NCBI RefSeq assembly: GCF_034263275.1
Contig: NZ_CP139559.1
Span: 2,728,001 to 2,792,000, forward strand
Direction: 5' to 3'
Length of the DNA stretch: 64,000 nt
From: Mucilaginibacter sp. cycad4
GTDB lineage: Bacteria > Bacteroidota > Bacteroidia > Sphingobacteriales > Sphingobacteriaceae
In this document: positions 35,948 through 44,949 of the stretch, in pieces
How the letters are laid out: each line of letters starts with the position of its first letter
Position numbering within the stretch: position 1 is the stretch's first letter
The notes under the pieces: model-generated
Told to the model about the DNA's origin: nothing
Database searches by the model: none
Seen by the model: the letters and a program-made list of their open reading frames with translations, nothing else
Position numbers and translations under genes: made by a program

Positions 35948-36381
35948 TACAATATATCTTTTAGGTGATGCAGCATGTGATCAACATAGTCGGCGGCAAG
36001 CCACTCAACCGTTTGCAGGTTGGGCTCCTGTTTACTGTTGTCACAACGCGCAGCTAACCTATTGGGCGGATAATTTGTTAATACCCGTACAATTTGCAGG
36101 TTTAATAACGCCCAAAGATCTATTAATTGTTCAACATCCGCATCCTGGTACCTGGCGGCTGTAACCCACTCAACCTGCTCATAGGTAAGCCTGAAGTTTT
36201 CTTGATAAGTACAGCGTACAAAGCGTTGCAGGTTAATTTGCGCGCTATCAATCAAATGGCCGATCACCTCTTTTCTTGACCATTTAGCTGCCGATGCTTT
36301 ATAGGCCCAATCAATATCACGGCCTTTTAGCTGCTGAACAGCATGGATAGTTTCGGTTAATTTACTGATAGCGTTGTTCAT
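35947..36381 (-). CDS. DinB-like protein (DUF1572/DinB_2 type)
   Basis: Four-helix-bundle protein of 144 residues. The putative metal His residues are in WSRKEVIGHLIDSA and in the C-terminal YVDHMLHHLKDIL. Many such proteins in Bacteroidota are predicted thiol- or metal-dependent transferases, without a proven role. It is coupled to the DUF3052 gene by a TAATG junction. Confidence 0.85.
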   Translation of the reverse strand: MNNAISKLTETIHAVQQLKGRDIDWAYKASAAKWSRKEVIGHLIDSAQINLQRFVRCTYQENFRLTYEQVEWVTAARYQDADVEQLIDLWALLNLQIVRVLTNYPPNRLAARCDNSKQEPNLQTVEWLAADYVDHMLHHLKDIL

Positions 36382-36465
36382 TTATCGGTTATATGGGCAG
36401 TATATAAATATCAGCATTTCATATTAAACCGCAAAAGCACTAACTTCAAAGCCTTAAACATTACT

Positions 36466-37713
36466 ATGGCGCTTAACTATATCTGGATAGCTTTTTTTGT
36501 AATTGCATTTGTAGTTTCACTCATAAAATTAGTTTTTTTTGGCGATACAGAAGCTTTCAAATTATTAGTTGAGGGATTGTTTAATTCGTCAAAATCATCA
36601 GTGATGGATATCGCTTTGCCGCTGATTGGCTCCATGGCATTCTGGCTCGGCATTCTGAACATAGGCGAAAAAGCAGGGGCAATTAACTTTTTATCAAGGA
36701 TAGTGAGGCCATTCTTTAGCCGCTTGTTCCCGGATGTACCGAAAGACCACCCCGCCACAGGCCAAATGATGATGAACTTTTCGGCCAATTTAATGGGCCT
36801 TGATAATGCAGCTACACCACTCGGCTTAAAAGCGATGGGTAGCCTGCAGGAGCTTAACCCCAATAAGGAAACAGCATCAAACGCCCAGATCATGTTCCTG
36901 GTGCTGCATACATCCGGCCTGCAGTTATTGCCGGTTACCATTATAGCGCAAAGGGCTATCCTCAACTCCAAGGATCCTGCCGAAGTATTTTTACCCTGCA
37001 TTATCGCCACATATGTAGCTACTGTAGTGGGGCTTATAGCAGTTGCCATCAAGCAAAAGATCAACCTTTTTGACAGAGTCGTTATTGGCTGGCTTGGCGG
37101 TGTTACAGCTTTCATTACATTAGTGGTGTGGTACTTCACTACCCAATTAACCAAAGAACAGATCAGCACGGTATCATCCGTTATCAGCAATGTGATGCTG
37201 TTTACTATTCCGGTAATATTTATAGTTGGCGGACTTGTAAAAAAGGTAAATGTATTTGAAGTTTTTGTAGAGGGTGCCAAAGGAGGTTTTGAAACATCTG
37301 TTAAGATAATCCCCTACCTGGTGGCCATGCTGGTTGGGATCAGCGTGTTCAGGAATTGCGGCGCTTTGGATTATATGAACGAAGGTTTACGCTGGGTTTG
37401 CGTTCAGTTTAATTTAGATACACGCTTTGTAGACGCTATGCCTGTGGCTTACTTAAAACCACTAAGCGGTTCGGGCTCAAAAGGCATGATGATAACGGTA
37501 ATGCAAAATTTTGGTGTCGATAAGTTTGCAGGTAGGCTGGCAGGGATCTTTAACGGCTCGGCAGATACTACTTTTTATATCGTGGCCTTATATTTTGGTT
37601 CGGTGGGCATTAAAAAGTCCCGTTATGCTATCCCTGCCGGGCTTATAGCCGATTTGGCCGGCGTTATTGCTGCTATCTTTATTGCTTATTTATTCTTTGG
37701 CCATCAGGCATAA
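36466..37713 (+). CDS. SpmA-SpmB fused nucleoside-recognition membrane protein
   Basis: Integral membrane protein of 415 residues. Two nucleoside-recognition (Gate) domains, SpmA-like (about 1-200) and SpmB-like (about 245-405), are fused. The first has ANLMGLDNAATPLGLKAM, the second PYLVAMLVGISVFRNCGALD and LSGSGSKGMMITVM. Non-sporulating bacteria have this fused form; it may be a transporter. Single gene. Confidence 0.88.
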   Translation: MALNYIWIAFFVIAFVVSLIKLVFFGDTEAFKLLVEGLFNSSKSSVMDIALPLIGSMAFWLGILNIGEKAGAINFLSRIVRPFFSRLFPDVPKDHPATGQMMMNFSANLMGLDNAATPLGLKAMGSLQELNPNKETASNAQIMFLVLHTSGLQLLPVTIIAQRAILNSKDPAEVFLPCIIATYVATVVGLIAVAIKQKINLFDRVVIGWLGGVTAFITLVVWYFTTQLTKEQISTVSSVISNVMLFTIPVIFIVGGLVKKVNVFEVFVEGAKGGFETSVKIIPYLVAMLVGISVFRNCGALDYMNEGLRWVCVQFNLDTRFVDAMPVAYLKPLSGSGSKGMMITVMQNFGVDKFAGRLAGIFNGSADTTFYIVALYFGSVGIKKSRYAIPAGLIADLAGVIAAIFIAYLFFGHQA

Positions 37714-37785
37714 TTTCTATATAAAAAGAGGGTAACTTTTATTCATCAATTAAATTGCTACTTTTATTGCACCCTTTTTAAACTA

Positions 37786-38205
37786 ATGACTCAAACTTAT
37801 CTTAAAGAAAAGCAGCTTAAAAAAAAGCGTGCTATGAAAGGCGTATACGCCATTATCATCGTTGGTATAGTGTTTATTTTTATTATGGTAAAGTTTGCTA
37901 CATCCGGCGGTGTTGCTGAGGTGCTTTCATTCAGTAAAATGCCTAATGCCGATGACGCCTATAAAATTGCGATGGAATTTGTAACGCCAACCATACGTTC
38001 GGGAAATGTCTCCTTCCCCGATGACAGATACCAGTTTGGCAAAAAGGCCGACTCTGTTTTTATCATTAAATCGTATGTTCTTTCAACAGGTAGCCAGGGC
38101 GAAACAAACCGTACCAATTTTGAAGTGATCCTGAAATATAACGGAGGCCCCAAATTTCTGAAAAAGAACTGGGCCCTAGTTGATATTAATGAAACATCCG
38201 AATAA
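37786..38205 (+). CDS. Hypothetical single-pass membrane protein
   Basis: Protein of 139 residues: a basic N-terminus (KEKQLKKKRAMK), one membrane helix (about 19-36) and a soluble domain of about 100 residues ending in VILKYNGGPKFLKKNW. The topology suggests the soluble part is outside. No family recognised. It lies downstream of the SpmAB-like gene with a 72-bp gap, and its promoter probably includes TACTTTTA near 37757. Confidence 0.7.
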   Translation: MTQTYLKEKQLKKKRAMKGVYAIIIVGIVFIFIMVKFATSGGVAEVLSFSKMPNADDAYKIAMEFVTPTIRSGNVSFPDDRYQFGKKADSVFIIKSYVLSTGSQGETNRTNFEVILKYNGGPKFLKKNWALVDINETSE

Positions 38206-38207
38206 AC

Positions 38208-38278
38208 AAAGTCAGAAGTATTAAGTCGGAAGTCAAAAATCGGGTTCTCACTTTTCGTAACTTAGAACTTATGACTTT
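38208..38278. repeat. Imperfect inverted repeat, 19-bp arms
   Basis: Arms 38208-38226 (aaagtcagaagtattaagt) and 38260-38278 (acttagaacttatgacttt) pair with three mismatches. The repeated AAGTC/GAAGT words resemble a simple dispersed repeat. It may also act as a 3' stem for the upstream hypothetical gene. Confidence 0.5.
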
Positions 38279-38325
38279 AGGCTAAAGACCATGCGTAAAT
38301 TTACCAATACCACTACTTCATCTTT

Positions 38326-38748
38326 ATGTGCTTTATGGAAGAAACCGAAATTGAGTTGATAGAATCTGCTACTGCATTTATAGGGCGCACCCAATATCAA
38401 ACAGTAGTTAACAGCGGCGGGCACGGCCTTATAACGGATGAGCCCCTCGAAGCCGAAGGCAGCGATACGGGTATGAACCCATTTAGCTTGTTACTGGCCA
38501 GTCTTGCAAGCTGCACTGTTATCACCCTGCGCATGTACATCAACCGCAAAATGTGGCCTATAGAAGAAATTAAAGCCGATGTTGAAATGTTTAAGACTTT
38601 AAGTGCTACACGTATTGAAACCAAACTGAGCTTTAAAGGCGAAGTAAATAATGAACAAAGAGATCGGTTATTGAAAATAGCAAATGCATGCCCGGTACAT
38701 AAAATATTGACCGGCAATATTGCTATCAATACAAATATCAACTCATAA
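38326..38748 (+). CDS. OsmC family protein, second copy
   Basis: Protein of 140 residues with the two OsmC cysteines in LASLASCTVITLRMYINRK and IANACPVHKIL. It belongs to a different branch than the OsmC gene at 35 kb (PVHKI ending, as in YhfA-type proteins). A second ATG three codons downstream is an alternative start. No operon partner. Confidence 0.88.
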   Translation: MCFMEETEIELIESATAFIGRTQYQTVVNSGGHGLITDEPLEAEGSDTGMNPFSLLLASLASCTVITLRMYINRKMWPIEEIKADVEMFKTLSATRIETKLSFKGEVNNEQRDRLLKIANACPVHKILTGNIAINTNINS

Positions 38749-38751
38749 AAA

Positions 38752-38780
38752 AGCCCGCACGGCAAAAAGCTATGCAGGCT
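38752..38780. terminator. Possible terminator after the OsmC gene
   Basis: agcccgca (38752-38759) pairs with tgcaggct (38773-38780) with one mismatch, right after the OsmC stop. There is no T-tract on the plus strand, so it is weak. Confidence 0.35.
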
Positions 38781-38969
38781 AAATCACTCTAAAACAATCA
38801 CCTCTTAAAAAAGAAGTATTTTATAAATAACTTGAACAGGGAGGTAATTACCTGGCTATTAAATTATTTGTAAGTACAAATGTACCCATAAATAACAGCC
38901 ACAGTATTCAATAGCCAATTCATTTGACGGCTAACTGACAGTATGGGGTATTTATACCTTAAGATGACT

Positions 38970-39587
38970 TTAGTACATCAATCCTTTGATAAAAATATCA
39001 AGCAGGAGTAGTTTTTTATGGTGAATCTCTTCCAGATGCTCTTTGCGGGGAAAGTTGGTTTTCTTTTGAGATATCGCTCCAACCCTTATGCCATGCAAGG
39101 CATCCATCAATACATCAACAACTTCTTCAGGATTTTCTACGGGCTTAATAGCCCCTTTTTCAACTTCCGATTTAATAGCATTGCTCAACAGGTTTAGTTC
39201 GGCACTGTGTACTTCACCAACTATTTGCCAGATGGTTTCGGGGAGGTTTTGCTCGTTAAGCCTGAAAAAATCAAAAAAGTTATAATTGTTTACTATAAAT
39301 TCGTGATGGGTGTTTACCTGGAAGGTAAAAGCTTCTTTTAAATTGGTAAATGTATTTAACCTGTTTTCAAGTGTTTTAAGATAATCAGTGGCAAGCTTGC
39401 GCATTACAGCAATGTATAACTGACTTTTATCCGGGAAATAATAATAAAGCAAGGCCTTTGACATGGAGAGGTCGCCGGCTATTTCGTTCATGGTAGTTTT
39501 TGAATAACCGTAATGTAAAAAGCGCTGGTGCGAGGCCTCTAAAATTTTCTCTCTTTTAATATCCTGCTGGTCATTCACTGCTGCCAT
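38970..39587 (-). CDS. TetR/AcrR family regulator
   Basis: Repressor-type protein of 205 residues. The N-terminal HTH (about 10-57) is REKILEASHQRFLHYGYSKTTMNEIAGDLSM... with YYYFPDKSQL as the anchor. The ligand domain is of no recognised subfamily. It is divergent from the MscS gene; a 33-bp dyad lies between (39620-39652) and may be its operator. Confidence 0.88.
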   Translation of the reverse strand: MAAVNDQQDIKREKILEASHQRFLHYGYSKTTMNEIAGDLSMSKALLYYYFPDKSQLYIAVMRKLATDYLKTLENRLNTFTNLKEAFTFQVNTHHEFIVNNYNFFDFFRLNEQNLPETIWQIVGEVHSAELNLLSNAIKSEVEKGAIKPVENPEEVVDVLMDALHGIRVGAISQKKTNFPRKEHLEEIHHKKLLLLDIFIKGLMY

Positions 39588-39619
39588 GTGCTCGTTAAGT
39601 TTTATTTAAACAGGTAAAC

Positions 39620-39652
39620 AAAAAGTCAACACAATCGATTTCCTGACTTTTT
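39620..39652. promoter_or_regulatory. Dyad AAAAAGTCA-N15-TGACTTTTT, TetR operator candidate
   Basis: Perfect 9-bp arms 33-65 bp before the TetR start and 114 bp before the divergent MscS start. Position and symmetry fit autoregulation by the TetR protein. Confidence 0.5.
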
Positions 39653-39765
39653 TAACAAAACTATCAAAAATTCATTAAACATGTATCACAACACCCAGTA
39701 CGGCAGCATTTGCTAAAACAATTTTACATTCCAACTATTTTACTGTAGAAAACATTTGCCTTGCT

Positions 39766-40893
39766 ATGAATATTGAAAACAGCTTATCCCCCGACCTGCT
39801 TACATTTTCACAGCGCATACCATCATTTGCCTGGAACCTGATCATCGCGACGGTAGCCGTACTTGTTGGCCTGATTATAAAATTCATAATAACCCGGTTA
39901 TTTAAATTTTATGCAAAAAAAGCAGATGCATCCTACTCAATCTTAAGATCGATACTGGTTAACCTTGGGCCGGCTATAGCTTATTTCATTCCGCTATTCC
40001 TGTTCAATATCTTATCGCCATTAATGCGGATGAACCCGGTTTATTACAAGCCTCTTGATAAAACTTTTGAGATTTTGCTTACCATATCTTTCGCAGGCCT
40101 GCTCGTACGTTCGGTGAGGATCCTGGAAGATTATATCTATCACACTTACGACCTTAATAAAGTGGATAACCTGAAGGAGCGTAAGGTACGTACCCAGATC
40201 CAGTTTATTCGTAAGATCATTGTGGTTACCATCATCTTTTTAACTATCGCCATTATATTGCTCAGTTTCGAAAGTATGCGCAAGATAGGCACAGGTTTAC
40301 TTACCGGCGTGGGTATAGGCGGCATCATAGTTGGTTTTGCAGCGCAAAGCTCATTAGGTAATTTGCTGGCCGGCTTCCAGATAGCTTTTACGCAACCGAT
40401 CCGTATTGATGATGTTTTGGTTATTGAAGGCGAATGGGGCCGCGTGGAAGAGATCACTCTTACTTATGTGGTTTTAAAGATCTGGGACGAACGGAGGCTG
40501 ATACTCCCCATCAATTATTTTATTCAAAAGCCCTTTCAGAACTGGACACGGACATCGGCTGATATCCTGGGCACTGTATTTTTATATCTGGACCATACCG
40601 CCCCTATTGATGCCATACGCGAAGAATTTGAACGCCTGATAGCTAAATCAAACTTGTGGGATAAGCGGGTTAAAGTAGTGCAGGTAACCGACGTTAAAGA
40701 ACATACTATCGAGATCAGGGTGTTAATGAGCTCACGTACCTCCTCAGATGCCTTTGACCTCCGTTGCTATATTCGCGAAAACCTGGTAACCTTTATTCAA
40801 AAGAATTACCCCGGCAGCCTGCCCCGCTCACGTAATGAGATCAACAACCTGGGTGAGCTTGAAAAATATGTTCAGCCTGCAACCGGGGCATAA
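39766..40893 (+). CDS. MscS-type mechanosensitive channel
   Basis: Membrane protein of 375 residues. Three or more helices precede the pore helix with its Gly/Ala-rich TGVGIGGIIVGFAAQSSLGNLLAGFQIAF (about 184-212) and the beta domain (RIDDVLVIEGEWGRVEEI). The C-terminal alpha/beta part (about 265-350) follows. It releases solutes on osmotic downshift. The last 22 bp overlap the end of the convergent DUF4126 gene. Confidence 0.92.
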   Translation: MNIENSLSPDLLTFSQRIPSFAWNLIIATVAVLVGLIIKFIITRLFKFYAKKADASYSILRSILVNLGPAIAYFIPLFLFNILSPLMRMNPVYYKPLDKTFEILLTISFAGLLVRSVRILEDYIYHTYDLNKVDNLKERKVRTQIQFIRKIIVVTIIFLTIAIILLSFESMRKIGTGLLTGVGIGGIIVGFAAQSSLGNLLAGFQIAFTQPIRIDDVLVIEGEWGRVEEITLTYVVLKIWDERRLILPINYFIQKPFQNWTRTSADILGTVFLYLDHTAPIDAIREEFERLIAKSNLWDKRVKVVQVTDVKEHTIEIRVLMSSRTSSDAFDLRCYIRENLVTFIQKNYPGSLPRSRNEINNLGELEKYVQPATGA

Positions 40894-41375
40894 GTCAGTT
40901 TGCTTAAGCCAAAGCCCGATCCTATTACCAAAGCATCTTCAATTGCGCCAATTATCGGGTCGGCAATATGATTTGCCTTAACTGTATTTTTTCGTAAAAA
41001 ATAACTTCCGTAGGTTGCTGCTATTGCCGCTGCCCCTCCTATCAATGCTCCGGTTAATGCTTTGCCGCCAACTGCTTTATAGATACTCGCACCGGCCAAA
41101 GCGCCTGATAAACACCTTGCCGCTACCCCGGCGGGCTCTATACGATTTGGAGTGGAGGGTAATTTATCCGCAATAACTTCAGTAACTGATAAGACCTTTA
41201 AAACAGCAGCCACGGTTGTTGATTGCATAAACCTTAACGATGATTTTCCCAGTTGCTTTGATGGATGATGACTTAATGCATGCGTAGTTACAACAGGGGC
41301 AGATAAGGTACGCATACCGGCTAACGTACCAAGGCCTAATACCGGCCAAAGCGGTTTTGATATTTTAAGTTTCAT
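40872..41375 (-). CDS. DUF4126-like membrane protein
   Basis: Protein of 167 residues from the ATG at 41375 (MKLKISKPLWPVLGLGTLAGMRTLSAP). This start gives the GLGTLAGMR(T/S)LSAP opening typical for DUF4126; the longer frame to 41414 adds 13 unlikely residues. Alternating hydrophobic Gly/Ala-rich segments (GALAGASIYKAVGGKALTGALIGGAAA) suggest helices packed in the membrane. Function unknown. Convergent overlap of 22 bp with mscS. Confidence 0.75.
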   Translation of the reverse strand: MKLKISKPLWPVLGLGTLAGMRTLSAPVVTTHALSHHPSKQLGKSSLRFMQSTTVAAVLKVLSVTEVIADKLPSTPNRIEPAGVAARCLSGALAGASIYKAVGGKALTGALIGGAAAIAATYGSYFLRKNTVKANHIADPIIGAIEDALVIGSGFGLSKLTYAPVAG

Positions 41376-41448
41376 GACTGTGATAAATGTTTGCATAAAG
41401 AACCATAAATACATTATTATGTTTTATTTAAAAAACTATCACAAAAAC

Positions 41449-41480
41449 AAACAGCCGCAATCTTTCGACAGCGGCTGTTT
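41449..41480 (-). terminator. Intrinsic terminator of the RND operon
   Basis: AAACAGCCGC (41449-41458) pairs perfectly with GCGGCTGTTT (41471-41480). In the minus-strand direction a T-rich run (TTTGTTTTTG) follows, 22 bp after the RND stop codon. Confidence 0.8.
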
Positions 41481-41501
41481 TGTTACTAATGGTTCTTTGT
41501 T

Positions 41502-44500
41502 TTAAACTGCTTCTGTTTCAAACACCTCAGCATGCTTAGCTTCAACTGATTTTTTGCCAAACAACCTTGCTTTCAGGTTATAACGGATCAGGTATAAACA
41601 TGGTACAAGGATCAAAGTAATAATTGTAGCGAAACCTAAACCGAAGATCATTGTCCAGGCCAGCGGGCCCCAGAATGCAACGTTATCACCACCAAAGTGG
41701 ATATGCGGCTGGAAATGGGTAAACAAGCCCACAAAATCAATATTGAAACCAACGGCCAGCGGTATCAAACCTAAAATAGCGGCGGTTGCTGTTAACAGTA
41801 CCGGTGTCATACGGGTATGACCGGCTTCAACCACGGCATCATGGATACTAACACCCTGCTCAAGCAGCATATCGGTAAATTCAACCAGTAAAATCCCATT
41901 ACGAACAACCACACCGGCGAGTGCGATGATACCAATACCGGTCATTACGATAGACATGGTCATGCCAAATACGCTAACACCCAACAACACACCAATAATA
42001 CTAAAGAGGATCTCGCTGATAATAATAAGCGTTTTACCAATAGAGTTAAACTGGATCATCAAGATAACGAGAATAAGCCCGAATGACACACCAAGCGCAG
42101 AAAGCAGGAAAGTCATCGCTTCCATTTGATCTTCCTGGCCACCACCCTGGCGTATGATCACATTATCCGGTTTTTTGAAGTTATTTATCGCTTTTAAAAT
42201 GTTGGCATTAACTTCATTGGGGTTATTAGGCTTAATAACGTTTGAACCAAGGGTTAATACCCTGCGCTGCTGCTTACGTTTGATATTGCTGTAAGTAGTG
42301 GTATAGTGTACGTCGGTGAAAGCTGATATCGGCACCTGGCGTATTGTTCCATTCATCGCCATATCGCGGTAGGTGATCTTTATGTTTCGCAGCGCGTCAA
42401 CATCGCTGCGCTGATTTTCTAACGCACGCACTTTGATTTGATAATCGTCTTCCCTGGTATTTCTGAAATCAGCAGCTTTTGCGCCAAATATGGCTGCACC
42501 TAATGTTTGATTTACCTGAGATGAGCTTATGCCCTCACGATTCGCTCTTTCACGATCAACATCAAAAACAATTTCAGGTTTATCACTTTGCACGTCGGCA
42601 ATTAGGTTTTCGATACCGGCAATATTTTGCTTAGCCAGATAATTTTTCAACCGGTTTCCTGTAGCAACAAGCGTGTCAAGGTTATCACCAGCTATTTCTA
42701 TACTAATATCCTTTTGTACCGGAGGGCCGCTATTTTCTTGCGCCACAGCAATTTTCGCGCCCGGAACCCCCTGGACTGCGGCACGGATATTGGCCAATAC
42801 CTTTTTGGTATCTTTCCCGTTACGTTTGCCAAACTCGACAAAGGCAACAGTAACCTTACCCTTATTTTGATAATCACCCTGATCTTCGTCGGTAGGGTCG
42901 GTTACACCTTTAGTTACGTTTGAGATTACCGAAGACACAATATCCTTATCCGGTTCAACAACCTGCGCAACACGTTTTTCTATCTGCCGTGTAACTTCGT
43001 TAGTATAAGCCTGGTCGGTACCAATTGGCAGCGTTATATAAACGTAAGCAAAGTTAGGGTCACCTGATGGGAAAAATTCAGGCGTTTTACCACGCACCGC
43101 CATCAGGAAAATAGCAAACACGAACAAGCCAATGGTTCCCACCAAAACCGTAACCGGCCTGCGTACAGCACGCTCAAGCCATTTGGCATACCAGTTTTGA
43201 AATTTAGGCCAGGCATTTTTCTGAAACCTGTCAATAACCCGCAATAGGAAGAAGTGGTTGATTAGGTATAACACCATAATGAGCACAATCAGGTTACCAA
43301 CTCCAACGTTCATGAGGTAACCGATAACTGCAGCGATTGCTAAAAATATCATGGCCCTTTTTGTCGGCCTGTCAAACTTAGGGTTATCGTGCTCGCCATC
43401 ATGATGAGGTTTCATAAAATCAACCGCAAATACAGGGTTAAAGATATAGGCTACCACCAACGAGGCCAGCAAAGTAATGATTAGCGTTATGGGCAGGAAG
43501 AACATAAAATGCCCAATCAAACTATTCCAGAACGCCAATGGTATAAACGGGGCCAAAGTGGTCATGGTACCTGAAAATACAGGTAAGAACACCTCGCCTG
43601 CGGCCATTTTTGCAGCTTCTTTAATAGGTACCTTTCCGTTAGCAAAAATACGGTGCGTATTTTCTATAACCACAATGGCATCATCCACCACAATACCCAA
43701 TGCCAGCAGGAACGAGAATAACACGATCATATTTAATGTGAAGCCAATTGCCGGCATTACAAGGAATGCGATAAAACACGACAATGGCACTGACAGTGCC
43801 ACAAAAATAGCATTCGTAGTCCCCATGAAAAACATTAGGATAACAGTAACCAATAAAAAACCAATAACGATGGTATTGATTAGGTCATTTAGTGTGGTGC
43901 GTGTTTTGTCCGACTGATCTCCGGTTACAACAACATCCAAACCCTTTGGAAAAACCGTTTTCTGTTTTAATTTGATTAACTCATTGATTTTATCAGAAGC
44001 TTCGATCAGATTTTCGCCCGCTCTCTTACTTACGTTCAGTGTGATTACGTTTTTGAAATTAGGGTTATCATTGGTTTTTAACCTTGCGTAACTTTCCTGT
44101 TCTAAAAATGAGTCTTTAATCTCGGCTATGTCCCTCAAATAAATCGTTTGCCCTTTGGGGTTACGGATTGCCATAGCTGCTACCTCATCTGCATTTTTAA
44201 AATCCTGCTTAATATCGATACTACGGCGTATTCCATCAGTTTTAACCGTGCCTGCCGATGAAAGAATATTCTCATCCCCTATGGCTTTAATAATATCACC
44301 AAAACTTATTTGGGTAGCCGCCATCTTATTAAGATCAACGTTCACCTGTATCTCGGGAGTTAAAGCACCTACCTCGTCAACTTTTGATATTTCCTTGTAA
44401 CTTTCTATTTCGTCCTTTAAAATATCAGCATACTCTTTAAGTCTTTTAAGATCATAATTACCTGAAATATTGATATATAAAATAGGCAAGTCGGCAACAT

Positions 44501-44924
44501 TAATATCAGAGATCACCGGTTCCTTAAGGTTGTCGTCATTTTGCGGTAAATCCTGCTTAGCTTTATCGACAGCGTCCTTTACATCAATTTTAGCATCCTT
44601 GATCTTAACATCAGCCTGAAATTCGGCAGTGATGATAGATACGTTTTGCACCGAATTTGAAGTAACTTTTTTAAGCCCCTTTAATGATTTAAGCTGTTTT
44701 TCTATCTGGCGCGTTACAAGGTTCTCAATGTTTTGAGGTGACTGCCCCGCGTAGGTTGTGGTTATAAACACCTTTGATTGCGCTATATCCGGGAAATTTT
44801 CCTTAGGCAGGCGGTTATAACTGATAAGGCCAAGTGCCGTAATCAGGAACATGAGCACATAAATAGCCGTTTTGTTATCAATGGCCCAACTTGAAGGGCC
44901 AAATTCTTTTTTTACATCTTTCAT
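41502..44924 (-). CDS. RND-type efflux permease
   Basis: Inner-membrane proton-driven pump of 1140 residues, longer than the usual about 1030. Typical RND helix blocks and porter domains are visible, e.g. GIVVDDAIVVIENTHRI in the first half and GVVVRNGILLVEF near the end. A region of about 90 residues after helix 6 (HHDGEHDNPKFDRP... onward) adds a hydrophilic linker and two extra hydrophobic stretches (e.g. LIVLIMVLYLINHFFLLRVI). It is the third gene of the TolC-adaptor-RND operon under a TetR regulator. Substrates unknown. Confidence 0.92.
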   Translation of the reverse strand: MKDVKKEFGPSSWAIDNKTAIYVLMFLITALGLISYNRLPKENFPDIAQSKVFITTTYAGQSPQNIENLVTRQIEKQLKSLKGLKKVTSNSVQNVSIITAEFQADVKIKDAKIDVKDAVDKAKQDLPQNDDNLKEPVISDINVADLPILYINISGNYDLKRLKEYADILKDEIESYKEISKVDEVGALTPEIQVNVDLNKMAATQISFGDIIKAIGDENILSSAGTVKTDGIRRSIDIKQDFKNADEVAAMAIRNPKGQTIYLRDIAEIKDSFLEQESYARLKTNDNPNFKNVITLNVSKRAGENLIEASDKINELIKLKQKTVFPKGLDVVVTGDQSDKTRTTLNDLINTIVIGFLLVTVILMFFMGTTNAIFVALSVPLSCFIAFLVMPAIGFTLNMIVLFSFLLALGIVVDDAIVVIENTHRIFANGKVPIKEAAKMAAGEVFLPVFSGTMTTLAPFIPLAFWNSLIGHFMFFLPITLIITLLASLVVAYIFNPVFAVDFMKPHHDGEHDNPKFDRPTKRAMIFLAIAAVIGYLMNVGVGNLIVLIMVLYLINHFFLLRVIDRFQKNAWPKFQNWYAKWLERAVRRPVTVLVGTIGLFVFAIFLMAVRGKTPEFFPSGDPNFAYVYITLPIGTDQAYTNEVTRQIEKRVAQVVEPDKDIVSSVISNVTKGVTDPTDEDQGDYQNKGKVTVAFVEFGKRNGKDTKKVLANIRAAVQGVPGAKIAVAQENSGPPVQKDISIEIAGDNLDTLVATGNRLKNYLAKQNIAGIENLIADVQSDKPEIVFDVDRERANREGISSSQVNQTLGAAIFGAKAADFRNTREDDYQIKVRALENQRSDVDALRNIKITYRDMAMNGTIRQVPISAFTDVHYTTTYSNIKRKQQRRVLTLGSNVIKPNNPNEVNANILKAINNFKKPDNVIIRQGGGQEDQMEAMTFLLSALGVSFGLILVILMIQFNSIGKTLIIISEILFSIIGVLLGVSVFGMTMSIVMTGIGIIALAGVVVRNGILLVEFTDMLLEQGVSIHDAVVEAGHTRMTPVLLTATAAILGLIPLAVGFNIDFVGLFTHFQPHIHFGGDNVAFWGPLAWTMIFGLGFATIITLILVPCLYLIRYNLKARLFGKKSVEAKHAEVFETEAV

Positions 44925-44949
44925 AATGAACAGATCAATTGATTAATAA

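Noticed and set aside
43477..43917. 146-codon plus-strand frame inside the RND gene
   Set aside because: It is antisense to a long conserved pump gene whose motifs are intact; the frame is a shadow.
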